In this document: positions 28,838 through 38,135 of the stretch, piece after piece
How the letters are laid out: the number at the start of each line of letters is the position of its first letter
Position numbering within the stretch: position 1 is the first letter of the stretch
NCBI GenBank assembly: GCA_003567685.1
Contig: PWYW01000029.1
Location: forward strand, 1-64,000
Length of the DNA stretch: 64,000 nt
Source: Gammaproteobacteria bacterium
Lineage (GTDB): Bacteria; Pseudomonadota; Gammaproteobacteria; Xanthomonadales; Wenzhouxiangellaceae
Direction: 5' to 3'
Position numbers and translations under genes: made by a program
The notes under the pieces: model-generated
What the model was told of the DNA's origin: nothing
Databases searched by the model: none
Seen by the model: only the letters and a program-made list of their open reading frames with translations

Positions 28838-28845
<8 letters not shown>
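28036..28845 (-). CDS. DUF455 ferritin-like protein
   Basis: A 269-aa protein of COG2833 (DUF455), a ferritin-like diiron helical fold without established function. Carboxylate and His ligands appear as [12 protein letters not shown] near 95, [14 protein letters not shown] near 130 and [16 protein letters not shown] near 205. I start at the ATG at 28845; a longer start at 28902 would overlap icd deeply. The chosen start still overlaps the icd stop by eight bases, suggesting coupled expression. The N-terminal part has CDRVDALW and GRPGRPKLV, conserved in this family. Confidence 0.85.
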
Positions 28846-30091
<1,246 letters not shown>

Positions 30092-30162
30092 CTTGCATCC
30101 TTTTAACGGGTAAACCTTTAGTTTAGCACCGCTCTGCTTCGGACTTGTCATGCCAGAAACGC

Positions 30163-30876
30163 ATGGAAACAGCATCAGAACATGCCACACGGCTCCGTTT
30201 TATTGCGCTGGCCCTCGCGCTTTCCTTGCTGGCTCATGGCCTGGTTCTGATGTGGCCGGGACAGCCGGCGCCCCCGTCGACGTCGCCAGCAAGCGTTGAA
30301 ATAGCGCTTGAACGTTACGTGACTACACTCGAACCCAAGCCCGAACCACCAACCGAATCCCAACCCAGCGATCAACCCGATCCCTCACCCTCCTCGACCG
30401 TGACTCAGGCCCCGACCCAAACCGTCACAGCGCGGGAGCCCGTCGAAACGACCAAAGCTGTCGAACCCCTAACTGGTCTTGAGCCTGAATGGCCGGCATT
30501 CGACACCCAGCGATTACGGCAACAACTGCATCGCTACGCCAGCGAGGCTCATCCGATCGAGCGAGACAACGATCCGGGGCGAGCGATCATGTCACCCAAT
30601 GGGCCCGCCCTTCCCAGTGCGGTTGGCTGGCTGAATGACTACGTCGGCCAGGTCACCCCCAGCGTTGACCGCTGGACCAGTCCCGACGGCAGCCAGCACG
30701 CGCGAATCGTACTGGCCAATGGCCGGGTTTACTGCGGCAAAAGTGGTCCGCCGACCGCGGCCGAAATGTTCAACCCGTCGATGTCCGCCAACGTCATGCG
30801 CTATCGCTACTGCGGGCGGGAGCGGCCTGACCCGATTGATCGCAGCAACCCCTGGGTTCGCGGTGCGGGGCAATAA
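30163..30876 (+). CDS. Single-pass TonB-N-like protein of unknown function
   Basis: A 237-aa protein that starts like an energy transducer: short cytoplasmic basic segment, one helix ([19 protein letters not shown]), then a Pro/Thr/Ser-rich spacer of about 70 residues with PKPEPP repeats. There is no recognisable TonB C-terminal domain. Instead the last 100 residues carry two cysteine motifs, VYCGKSGPP and YRYCGRERP, so a disulphide in the periplasm is plausible. The track start is TTG; I prefer the ATG at 30163. The stop overlaps the first copy of a terminator hairpin. I do not recognise the family. Confidence 0.7.
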   Translation: METASEHATRLRFIALALALSLLAHGLVLMWPGQPAPPSTSPASVEIALERYVTTLEPKPEPPTESQPSDQPDPSPSSTVTQAPTQTVTAREPVETTKAVEPLTGLEPEWPAFDTQRLRQQLHRYASEAHPIERDNDPGRAIMSPNGPALPSAVGWLNDYVGQVTPSVDRWTSPDGSQHARIVLANGRVYCGKSGPPTAAEMFNPSMSANVMRYRYCGRERPDPIDRSNPWVRGAGQ

Positions 30877-30927
30877 AAAAGCCCGCGCAAGGCGGGCTTT
30901 TTTATTAATGGCGGAGGGGGTGGGATT
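30871..30927. repeat. Direct repeat copy 1: terminator plus tRNA-Ser 3' end
   Basis: A 57-bp sequence identical to 31047-31103. It comprises a terminator hairpin flanked by A- and T-runs, a short ATTAA spacer, and the last 19 bases of tRNA-Ser(UGA) on the minus strand including CCA. Here it serves as the 3' terminator of the TonB-N-like gene; the tRNA remnant is cut off after the T-arm half. Confidence 0.9.
30875..30904. terminator. Bidirectional intrinsic terminator (copy 1)
   Basis: AAAAAAGCCCGC-GCAA-GGCGGGCTTTTTT forms a GC-rich stem with U-tracts in both directions. On plus it follows the TonB-N-like stop immediately; on minus it lies downstream of the partial tRNA copy. Confidence 0.85.
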
Positions 30928-31046
30928 GCTGCGCCCCTGCGGGGCTTGCCCTTCGGGCTGGCGCTTGCGCGTCAGCGAGCTCAGGCCGCGACGCGGCCTT
31001 CGGTTCGAACCCAAAGCGTTTTCATCCGGGCTTCCCCCTTCACCAT

Positions 31047-31103
31047 CAATAAAAAAGCCCGCGCAAGGCGGGCTTTTTTATTAATGGCGGAGGGGGTGGG
31101 ATT
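31047..31103. repeat. Direct repeat copy 2: terminator plus tRNA-Ser 3' end
   Basis: The second copy of the 57-bp unit, 176 bases from the first. It is part of the intact tRNA-Ser(UGA) gene and the terminator that follows it on the minus strand. Confidence 0.9.
31051..31079 (-). terminator. Terminator of the tRNA-Ser genes (copy 2)
   Basis: The same hairpin with T-run as at 30875. It lies six bases after the tRNA-Ser(UGA) CCA end on the minus strand and should end the tRNA transcript. Confidence 0.88.
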
Positions 31104-31174
31104 CGAACCCACGAAGGGCTTTCACCCTTGCCGGTTTTCAAGACCGGTGCATTCAACCGCTCTGCCACCCCTCC
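31085..31174 (-). tRNA. tRNA-Ser (anticodon UGA)
   Basis: A 90-nt class II tRNA with encoded CCA. The acceptor GGAGGGG pairs with CCCCTCC before discriminator G and CCA. The anticodon arm is CCGGT-CTTGAAA-ACCGG, giving TGA in the DNA. A long variable arm (AAGGGTGAAAGCCCTT) and the T-arm GTGGG-TTCGAAT-CCCAC complete a serine tRNA. It is the second of two serine tRNA genes on this strand. Confidence 0.97.
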
Positions 31175-31219
31175 GGTGACCTTTCTATCTTATCGCGTTC
31201 CGGCGATATCGTGAACCAG

Positions 31220-31311
<92 letters not shown>

Positions 31312-31369
31312 TGATCCTGATGGTTTGAGTGGCGGCTGACGAACTGGCCGCCTGACTCAAGCGCGGCAT

Positions 31370-31397
31370 TGTACCCCAAACTCTGGTTTGGGGTACA
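31370..31397. terminator. 12-bp hairpin downstream of the tricorn-type gene
   Basis: TGTACCCCAAAC and its exact complement flank a 4-nt loop, ten bases after the stop of the minus-strand protease gene. There is no following T-run, so it may end transcription weakly or protect the mRNA 3' end. Confidence 0.45.
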
Positions 31398-31406
31398 CCG
31401 GACTGA

Positions 31407-34400
31407 TCAGTGATTCAGTCCGTGCATATCGAAACCATCCTGGCCGCGCGGTGGGATGGGTTCGGGCTGCGGGTCAACCAGCGGCGACTCATCCAGGCGC
31501 TGCAGCAGGTGCCGGATGGCCGCATCCAGTTGCGCATCTTCGCCGCGCCAGGTGGCGTGCGGCGGGTTCAGCACTTCAATGTCCGGCGCTACGCCACGAC
31601 CTTCGATCATCCAGCGGCCGTCGGGGGTGTATTGCGGCAACTGGGCGGCGCGCAACAGGCCCTGGTCAACCAGTCGGTTGGTGTCGCTGAGCCAGACGCC
31701 GGCGCCGGCGCTGCGTTGGCCGATCAACGGGCCCAGCTCCAGCGCCTTGACGCCGGCCGAGAAAGTTTCACCGTCGGAGTAGGTCAGCTCGTCCATCAAC
31801 ACGACCAGATGGCCCCGGAAGGTCTGTTGCATGTTCCAGAACGGCTCCTGGCCGGGCCGCTGCCAGAACATCCAGGCTCGCCTGAGCAGCTTTTCGATGA
31901 TCCAGCTGTCGATGTTGCCGCCACGATTGCGGCGCACATCGATGATCAAACCCTCGCGATCGAAATTGGCGTAGAACTCGCGGGCAAAATCGGCGATGTC
32001 GTTCGGGCCCATGGCGTGCAGGTGCAAGTAACCCAGCCGGGCTTCGCCAACGGCCTCGACCTTGCCGCGCCGGCTGTGGACCCAGTCCTGGTAGCGCAGA
32101 CGATAGTCTTCGCCGGCCGAAATCGGCTCGACGACCACAGCCATCGAGTCGCCTTCGCGCAGCACGTCAAGACGCACCTGCTGGCCGGCCTGGTGCTTGA
32201 GCAACAGCGACAGATCGTCGACCTGGTTGACCGCGCGATCGTTGACGTGAGTAATGATGTCGTCGATTTGCAGTTGTACGCCAGGGCGGCTTAATGGCGA
32301 GCGCTGGTTGGGCAGCTCGGGATCGGTCTGGTAGATACGCACGATGCGCGCGCCCTGCTCAACCCTTTCAAACTCGCCGCCCAGAAAGGCCGGGCTGGCC
32401 AGCTCTCGCTGGCTGGGATAGTCGCCACCACGCACTTGCGAGTGCAACACGCCCAACTCGGCAGCCATTTGCGCCAGCAGGTCATCAAGCTCACGGCGAT
32501 CGCCCACTCGGGCAACCAGCGGCTCGTACTTGTCACGAATGGCCTGCCAGTCCTGGCCGCGCATGGCCGGGTCGAACAGGAAATCGCGCTGCATCCGCCA
32601 GGCATCGGCGAACATCTGCGGCCACTCCTGCATCGGCTGAACCGGCAGACGCCAGCGGTCCAGCCGAACCTGGAATGGATCGGTATCGGACGGCGGCCGT
32701 GCGCCGGTATCGACGATGAACAGCCCGCCACGACCGGCGCGGCGATAGTAGAGCTTGCTGGCATCGGCCGAGAGCTGGAGCTGGATCACGCCGTCGGCAA
32801 AGGTCTCCAGCCGGGCCTGGTCGGGCTGGAAATCCAGTGTTCTCAGGCGCGGCTGCTGGCCGCGACCGGCGGCCCGGTCAAGCAGGAACAAGCGATTGTT
32901 GGCTGCGGCCAATTGACTGAAATTGCCTGACTCCACGGGCACCTCGTAAAGCCGGTCTCGCAGACCAGACAGCTCAATGGCAGGCAGGCCGTTGTCGTTG
33001 TTGTCATTGCCCTCGCCGTCATTGCTCGCAGCGCCTTGCTGACCAGTCAGTTCATGCCGGGGCATCAGGGGAAAGTCCAGCCCTGGCTGCAGGGCGTAGG
33101 CATAGATTCGCGTGCGGCGGTCAAACATCGGGCCCAGGTTGCGATCACCCCAGGGCGAGGCTGGGGTGGCTTCGAAATTGCGGTTCGAGAGGAAAAACAG
33201 CCAGCGGTTATCCGGCGTGAAAGCGGGTGAGAAGCTTTCATAGCGATCACTGGTAATCGTATGTAATTTCTCACTTTCAATATCATAAATCAGCAACTGA
33301 CGACGCTGAACACCGGAATCGGAACGCACCAGCACCAACTGTCGGCTATCGGGCGAAAAGACCAGCTCAGCATGACCGCCAATGGGCGAACGGTCGATCA
33401 GTTGTTGCTCGCCACGCTCCAGATCCATCAGCCACAGGCGGCCGCGCTGGTCGCCGTGGACCAGCAGGCGGCCGTCCGGCGACGGCAACAATTGCACACG
33501 CTGACTGTCGCCATCGCGGGTCAAGGCTTCCCCCGGCTCGCGGCCGTCCAGCGGAAAGCGCCAGATTTCGTGCTCGCCACTGGCATCGACAATGGCATAC
33601 ACCCAATCGCCATCAGGCGAGAGTACGGCCTGGCGAGCTCGGCTTTGCTCGGGCAGCTCGAGGTCAATTCGACGCAGCGCACCGGTACCGGCGACCGCCA
33701 CCTGGCCGCGCGCGGTCAGCACCAGGCGGTCGCCTCTGGGTGCCAGGCGAACCGATTCGAGAAAATCCGTTGCCCGCTCGAGCCAGCGGGTCATGCCCTG
33801 GCTGCGGTCAGAGGATAGAAGAATCGGCAGGCGCTCGCTGTCTCCGTTACCCAGGTCCAGCCGGCGCAGGTCGGCACCGTGCTGGTAGACAATCTGGCCA
33901 CGGTACAGGCTGGGCGAACGGACGTCGAAGTCATCATGGAAGGTGACCTGGATCAACTCATCATTGTCAGGGTTGAATTCCCACAGGTTATTGACGCCAC
34001 CGTTGGCATCGCCGACCAGGTACAGGCGCCCATTCCACCACATCGGCGCATCCAGGTTGCCCGTGTAGTCGGCCGCCAGGCGGGTTGCTTCTTCGTCGCT
34101 GGACGGGTCAAAACGCCACAGTTGCGACATGGCACCGCCGCGGTATTCGCGCGCGTTGTCGCCGGTCAGCGCCAGACCAAAGCGGATGAAGTAGACCACA
34201 CCGTTTTCGTCGATGGCGGCAGCGCGAGCGTCCATCAGCGGCAGCTCGCGACGATCCAGGGTGTCGGGGTCCACCGCGCGCAAGACCCGGAACGAGGCCG
34301 GTGCCGGAATCGCCGAGGTGGTATAGAGCACCTCGCCTTCTGGCGTCCAGCCGGTGACCTGGGCTGCCGCACTTTCGAAACTGAGTCGACGCGGCAGGCC

Positions 34401-34688
34401 GCCGCTGGCCGGCATCACGTAGACCGCGTCAATACCGTCATAACGACCGGTAAAAGCCAGCCACTGGCCATCCGGTGACAGCGCCGGATGGCGCTTGGCT
34501 TCGGCATGGTTGGTCAAGCGATGGGCCAGGCCGCCGTACGGAGACACCCGCCACAGATCGCCTTCGGAAACGAACACCAGCTGCTCGGCACCCAGCGCCG
34601 GCTGGCGGTAGTAGCCCTCAACGGCAGCAGAGGCCGGGAACACCCAGCAGGAAAGAGTCAGCAGGATCAGCCACCCGGTCAAGCGCAT
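31407..34688 (-). CDS. Tricorn-type S41 protease
   Basis: A 1093-aa exported protein (signal peptide LTGWLILLTLSCWVFPASA). The N-terminal two thirds are beta-propeller repeats with SPDG strands (LSPDGQWLAF, LSPDGDWVYA, FSPDSRQLVL), followed by a core domain with LHSQVRGGD, a PDZ domain near 780-860 (PGVQLQIDDIITHVNDR) and an S41 catalytic region. The probable nucleophile is the Ser in LTYSDGETFSAG near 971; an Asp/Glu follows in EGRGVAPDIEV. This is the tricorn architecture, which degrades oligopeptides; the signal peptide suggests a periplasmic role. The ATG at 34688 has AGGAG upstream and is preferred over the track's TTG. Confidence 0.9.
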   Translation of the reverse strand: MRLTGWLILLTLSCWVFPASAAVEGYYRQPALGAEQLVFVSEGDLWRVSPYGGLAHRLTNHAEAKRHPALSPDGQWLAFTGRYDGIDAVYVMPASGGLPRRLSFESAAAQVTGWTPEGEVLYTTSAIPAPASFRVLRAVDPDTLDRRELPLMDARAAAIDENGVVYFIRFGLALTGDNAREYRGGAMSQLWRFDPSSDEEATRLAADYTGNLDAPMWWNGRLYLVGDANGGVNNLWEFNPDNDELIQVTFHDDFDVRSPSLYRGQIVYQHGADLRRLDLGNGDSERLPILLSSDRSQGMTRWLERATDFLESVRLAPRGDRLVLTARGQVAVAGTGALRRIDLELPEQSRARQAVLSPDGDWVYAIVDASGEHEIWRFPLDGREPGEALTRDGDSQRVQLLPSPDGRLLVHGDQRGRLWLMDLERGEQQLIDRSPIGGHAELVFSPDSRQLVLVRSDSGVQRRQLLIYDIESEKLHTITSDRYESFSPAFTPDNRWLFFLSNRNFEATPASPWGDRNLGPMFDRRTRIYAYALQPGLDFPLMPRHELTGQQGAASNDGEGNDNNDNGLPAIELSGLRDRLYEVPVESGNFSQLAAANNRLFLLDRAAGRGQQPRLRTLDFQPDQARLETFADGVIQLQLSADASKLYYRRAGRGGLFIVDTGARPPSDTDPFQVRLDRWRLPVQPMQEWPQMFADAWRMQRDFLFDPAMRGQDWQAIRDKYEPLVARVGDRRELDDLLAQMAAELGVLHSQVRGGDYPSQRELASPAFLGGEFERVEQGARIVRIYQTDPELPNQRSPLSRPGVQLQIDDIITHVNDRAVNQVDDLSLLLKHQAGQQVRLDVLREGDSMAVVVEPISAGEDYRLRYQDWVHSRRGKVEAVGEARLGYLHLHAMGPNDIADFAREFYANFDREGLIIDVRRNRGGNIDSWIIEKLLRRAWMFWQRPGQEPFWNMQQTFRGHLVVLMDELTYSDGETFSAGVKALELGPLIGQRSAGAGVWLSDTNRLVDQGLLRAAQLPQYTPDGRWMIEGRGVAPDIEVLNPPHATWRGEDAQLDAAIRHLLQRLDESPLVDPQPEPIPPRGQDGFDMHGLNH

Positions 34689-34799
34689 CAAACTTGCTCC
34701 TGTCAATCAACAAAGCTTCACAGGATACCCGGTGGCGATCAAGACGACTGAACAACGCCAGCGTCGACAAACATCAAGACCTGTTCTCAGCTTCTGAGA

Positions 34800-34819
34800 A
34801 ACTGTAAATTAATATAGCT
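34800..34819. promoter_or_regulatory. Probable LexA box upstream of imuA
   Basis: CTGT-N8-ATAG at 34802-34817, with an AT-rich spacer (AAATTAAT), differs from the consensus CTGT-N8-ACAG by one base. It lies 28 bases before the imuA ATG. Since imuAB is LexA-controlled in many proteobacteria, this is a credible operator. Confidence 0.6.
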
Positions 34820-34844
34820 TCATGACCACCACGATACAGGCCCC

Positions 34845-35648
34845 ATGACCAACACCATCACCCGACACGCCCTGGACACGCTGCTGGAGTCACGCCGGGA
34901 CCTGTGGCGTGGCCGGCGTCGCCCGCGCCTGGCCTGCCTGAGCAGCGGCCAGGCCCGTATTGACCAGTGGTTGCCTGACGGCGGCTGGCCCTGCGGCAAG
35001 TTGACCGAACTGCTGCCCAGCCTGCCAGCCTGCGGGGAACTGGCCCTGCTGACGCCATTGCTGGCATCACAAAGCGCCCGTCAACGCCCCAGCCTGCTGG
35101 CCAATCCGCCGCTGGTGCCTTGTCCACAATCACTCAGACGTGCCGGCGTGGCAGCCGGACAACTGTTGATCGTTCGCGCGCCCAAATACGCACTGTGGGC
35201 CGCCGAACAAGCATTGAAAAGCGGCCTGTGCGGTGCCGTGGTGGTCTGGCACCCGCCGGGACGGGTCGATCAGCGCAGTATTCGACGGCTGGCGCTGGCC
35301 GCCGAGCAAGGCGAGGCACCACTGCTGATCTGCTACCGCCCCGGCCAGAAACCACCGCCGGCGCTGGCCGAACTGCGCCTGGCCATACGACCTGGGCCGG
35401 AGCTATTGATGCTGCGCGGCGGACAGGCTGCACCGCTGCACCTGGGGCGCCCGAACGTCATCGAATTGCCGCGCGGCGACACAGCACCGCCGACACGCCG
35501 GGATACGGTCAAACGGCCGATGGCCCGCATTCACAGCCTGGCGGCACATCGCGCGGCCTCTGCCAACGAGCCGCCGCTGACGCCCTGGCCCCGCCGCCTG
35601 GCACCCTCTCGAGCAGAACCACGGCGGCACCTGCCTGGCCATGGCTGA
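34845..35648 (+). CDS. imuA: Translesion synthesis accessory protein ImuA
   Basis: A 267-aa protein of the ImuA family, a RecA-like ATPase relative that acts with ImuB and DnaE2 in mutagenic lesion bypass. Recognisable are the opening ALDTLLESRRDLWRGRR segment, CLSSGQARIDQWLPDGGWPCGKLTELL in place of a normal Walker A, and the LRLAIRPGPELLMLRG stretch. It lies eight bases into the next gene (overlap 35641-35648), so translation is coupled to imuB. A near-consensus LexA box precedes it. Confidence 0.88.
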   Translation: MTNTITRHALDTLLESRRDLWRGRRRPRLACLSSGQARIDQWLPDGGWPCGKLTELLPSLPACGELALLTPLLASQSARQRPSLLANPPLVPCPQSLRRAGVAAGQLLIVRAPKYALWAAEQALKSGLCGAVVVWHPPGRVDQRSIRRLALAAEQGEAPLLICYRPGQKPPPALAELRLAIRPGPELLMLRGGQAAPLHLGRPNVIELPRGDTAPPTRRDTVKRPMARIHSLAAHRAASANEPPLTPWPRRLAPSRAEPRRHLPGHG

Positions 35649-37062
35649 ACAGCTATGGGCAGGTCTTTATTGCCCACGCTTGGCGCTGGACAGTGCCTGG
35701 CAAGCCATTGAGGTGAACCGCCCCACGGCCGTTCATTATGGCCAGGGCGAACAGGTCCGGATCCTTCAGGTCAATACCAAGGCGCAGGCTGGCGGTGTTC
35801 AGCCAGGCCAGACCCTGGCCAGCGCCCTGGCCATCCTGCCGACGCTGCACACCCGGCCACGTCAGCCAGCCCAGGAACGAATGGCCCTGGAGCAACTGGC
35901 CAGTTGCGCCTATACCCATAGTCATCAAGTGGTACTGTGCCCTCCCGATGGCTTGCTGCTGGAAATTGGCGGCAGCCGGCGGTTGCGCGGCGGCCTGAAG
36001 CCGCTGCTGGACGAACTGCAATCCAGCATTGCGGCGTTGGGGTTCAGCATCCGCATCGGCCTGGCACCGTTCCCAGCCACGGCGCAGCTGTTCAGCCGGC
36101 TCGGCCTTAAAGCGCTGGATCAGTCCAAGGCACTAAGGAAACTGCATGCGCTGACACCCCGGCAACTGGCACTGGAGCCGGCCTGGCTGCGGTCGCTGGA
36201 GGGCTGTGGCCTGGAACGACTGGACCAGGTTCTTGCCCTGCCGACGTCTGAACGCGCGCGGCGCTTCGGTCCAGGGCTGAACGACTACCTGAGCCAGATC
36301 AGCGGTTGCGCCCAGGCCACGCCCGCGACCTGGCAACCGGCACCGCGTTTTCAGTTGCGTCTGGAACTGCCCCAGGCCACCGCGCAAACCCAGGCCTTGA
36401 TGTTTGCCTGCAAACGCGCCCTGACCAGCCTGCAACACTGGCTCGAAGTGCGCGATCATGGCCTGACCCGGCTCGATATTGGCCTTGAGCGCGAGGACCA
36501 GGGCCCAGCATTGTCCACCCATGTCGCGCTGTCGCGAACCGGTTTTGATCACCGGCGCCTGCTGGAACTGATCGACCTGAAACTGGGCGCACTGACGCTG
36601 CCGGCCGCCATCCAGGCCCTGACCTTCCGCGCCGACAGCACGGCAACCCATCGGCCACCCCAGGCTGACTTGTTCAGCGGCCACAATCGGGGCGATGCCT
36701 GGCCCGCCCTGCTCGACCGCCTGCGTAGCCGTATCGACAACCAGGATCTGGTTGGCATCACCGATTGCCCCGACCATCGCCCGGAAAAAGCCTGGGCCTG
36801 GACGCTACCGGGCGAAAACGCCAGACAAGCAACCATTTGCTCGCAGCCCCGCCCCAGCTGGCTATTGCCAACGCCCAGGCCCTGTCGCTCAGACCGACTT
36901 GAATTGATCGACGGCCCCGAGCGCATCGAGAGCGGCTGGTGGGATGGCCAGGACTGCCGTCGAGACTACTGGACGGCAATCGACAACAACGGCCTTAAAC
37001 TCTGGGTCTTTGAAGAGTTCAAGCCACGTAGCGGCTGGTTCATTCACGGAATCTTTGAGTAG
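35641..37062 (+). CDS. imuB: Y-family polymerase-like protein ImuB
   Basis: A 473-aa Y-family DNA polymerase relative. It keeps the palm/finger/thumb layout (ALAILPTLHTRPRQPAQERMALEQLA; LLEIGGSRRLRGG; IRIGLAPFPATAQLFSR) but lacks the catalytic acidic residues of active Y-family polymerases, as ImuB proteins do. It ends with the WWDGQDCRRDYWTA region and a tail GIFE. Known ImuB proteins bridge the beta clamp and DnaE2. No dnaE2 follows here; the next gene is a response regulator, so the polymerase must be elsewhere or missing. Confidence 0.9.
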   Translation: MAEQLWAGLYCPRLALDSAWQAIEVNRPTAVHYGQGEQVRILQVNTKAQAGGVQPGQTLASALAILPTLHTRPRQPAQERMALEQLASCAYTHSHQVVLCPPDGLLLEIGGSRRLRGGLKPLLDELQSSIAALGFSIRIGLAPFPATAQLFSRLGLKALDQSKALRKLHALTPRQLALEPAWLRSLEGCGLERLDQVLALPTSERARRFGPGLNDYLSQISGCAQATPATWQPAPRFQLRLELPQATAQTQALMFACKRALTSLQHWLEVRDHGLTRLDIGLEREDQGPALSTHVALSRTGFDHRRLLELIDLKLGALTLPAAIQALTFRADSTATHRPPQADLFSGHNRGDAWPALLDRLRSRIDNQDLVGITDCPDHRPEKAWAWTLPGENARQATICSQPRPSWLLPTPRPCRSDRLELIDGPERIESGWWDGQDCRRDYWTAIDNNGLKLWVFEEFKPRSGWFIHGIFE

Positions 37063-37204
37063 TGCCATCGGCTTTGCCAACGTCGAGACATACTAGTACC
37101 TGCATAAGTATTACTCCCGACTTGATTGCAACAAGCACTTGTCGCACAATGAAAAATCGCGGCGGATTCGACAGGCTTCCCGCCGATTCACTGGGGTTTG
37201 CACC

Positions 37205-38128
37205 ATGCTCAAGGCTACAAGGAACGCACCGCCCGGCAAGCGAGTTCTGTTCGTCGATGACTCGCGCCTCATGCGTTATGCCGGCGGCCGGTTTCTCGAC
37301 CAGAAGTGCGACCTGATCATGGCAGAAAACGGCGAACAGGCTTGGGAGCTCCTTAACGAAGATCGTCAAATCGGCTTGGTTTTTACCGACCTGATGATGC
37401 CGGTCATGGACGGCCATGAGCTGATTCGCACCATCCGCTCGTGCCGCCATCAGCGCATCCGGCAAATGCCCGTGCTGGCAGTTACTGGCAGCGAAGAAGC
37501 CAACGCACGGGAGAAGGCTCTGGCTGCCGGCGCAACCGCCTTTATTCCCAAGCCCTTCAGCGCCGACGACTTGAGCAGCGCGCTCAAAATTCATCTGCAC
37601 GGTGAAATCCCCGACCCGGAACTGGTCATGCGCGGCGGCGGACAACAGCCCGACCACCCCATGTTCAAACAACTTCCAGAGCCCGATTATTACTATTTGC
37701 GTATTGAGCAAGCCTTTGCGTTCCATGTGCGCCAGAGCCTGGATTTGGCATTGATGCATGTCAAACTCAGCAACCATGAGCACCTGGCCCAGCGTTTTGG
37801 ACAGGCCTGGGCACGGGCCATCATGCGAAACCTGCGCTATTTCCTGCTACGTGAATTGAGGCAGGACGACTCGGTTCATCAGACCGGTGATGATCTTTAC
37901 AGCGTGATCTTGATGGGCACCCATAAAGCCGGTGCCCGGGCGCTGGTCAGCCGTTTGCGACGTGCCCTGTCCGGGGCGAAAATTCGCTTTGCCAGCCAGG
38001 AGATCGAGCTGGCCGTACGTTTCGGCATCCAGTTCCCCGATCTGGTCAGGGACGATTCACCGGCCAAGCTGCTGGCCGCTGCCCACTCCCTGTTTGACTT
38101 CAACAGCCAGATTTCGCGCATCCGCTAG
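37205..38128 (+). CDS. Response regulator with degenerate GGDEF domain
   Basis: A 307-aa protein. An intact receiver domain lies at about 10-130: acidic pair in VLFVDDSRLMR, phospho-acceptor Asp in VFTDLMMPVMDG, Thr in LAVTGS and Lys in FIPKPF. The C-terminal half (170-300) resembles a GGDEF fold, but the signature is TGDDLYSVILM, so cyclase activity is unlikely. It may bind GTP or c-di-GMP or signal through protein contact. No histidine kinase is adjacent. The ATG at 37205 is preferred because the receiver begins soon after. Confidence 0.72.
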   Translation: MLKATRNAPPGKRVLFVDDSRLMRYAGGRFLDQKCDLIMAENGEQAWELLNEDRQIGLVFTDLMMPVMDGHELIRTIRSCRHQRIRQMPVLAVTGSEEANAREKALAAGATAFIPKPFSADDLSSALKIHLHGEIPDPELVMRGGGQQPDHPMFKQLPEPDYYYLRIEQAFAFHVRQSLDLALMHVKLSNHEHLAQRFGQAWARAIMRNLRYFLLRELRQDDSVHQTGDDLYSVILMGTHKAGARALVSRLRRALSGAKIRFASQEIELAVRFGIQFPDLVRDDSPAKLLAAAHSLFDFNSQISRIR

Positions 38129-38135
38129 ACACCTC

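Noticed and set aside
30635-31179. ORFs over the tRNA region (149 and 77 aa), the latter with a GVGFEPT stretch
   Set aside because: The GVGFEPT peptide is a known artefact of translating tRNA-Ser T-arms; the region is tRNA and repeats.
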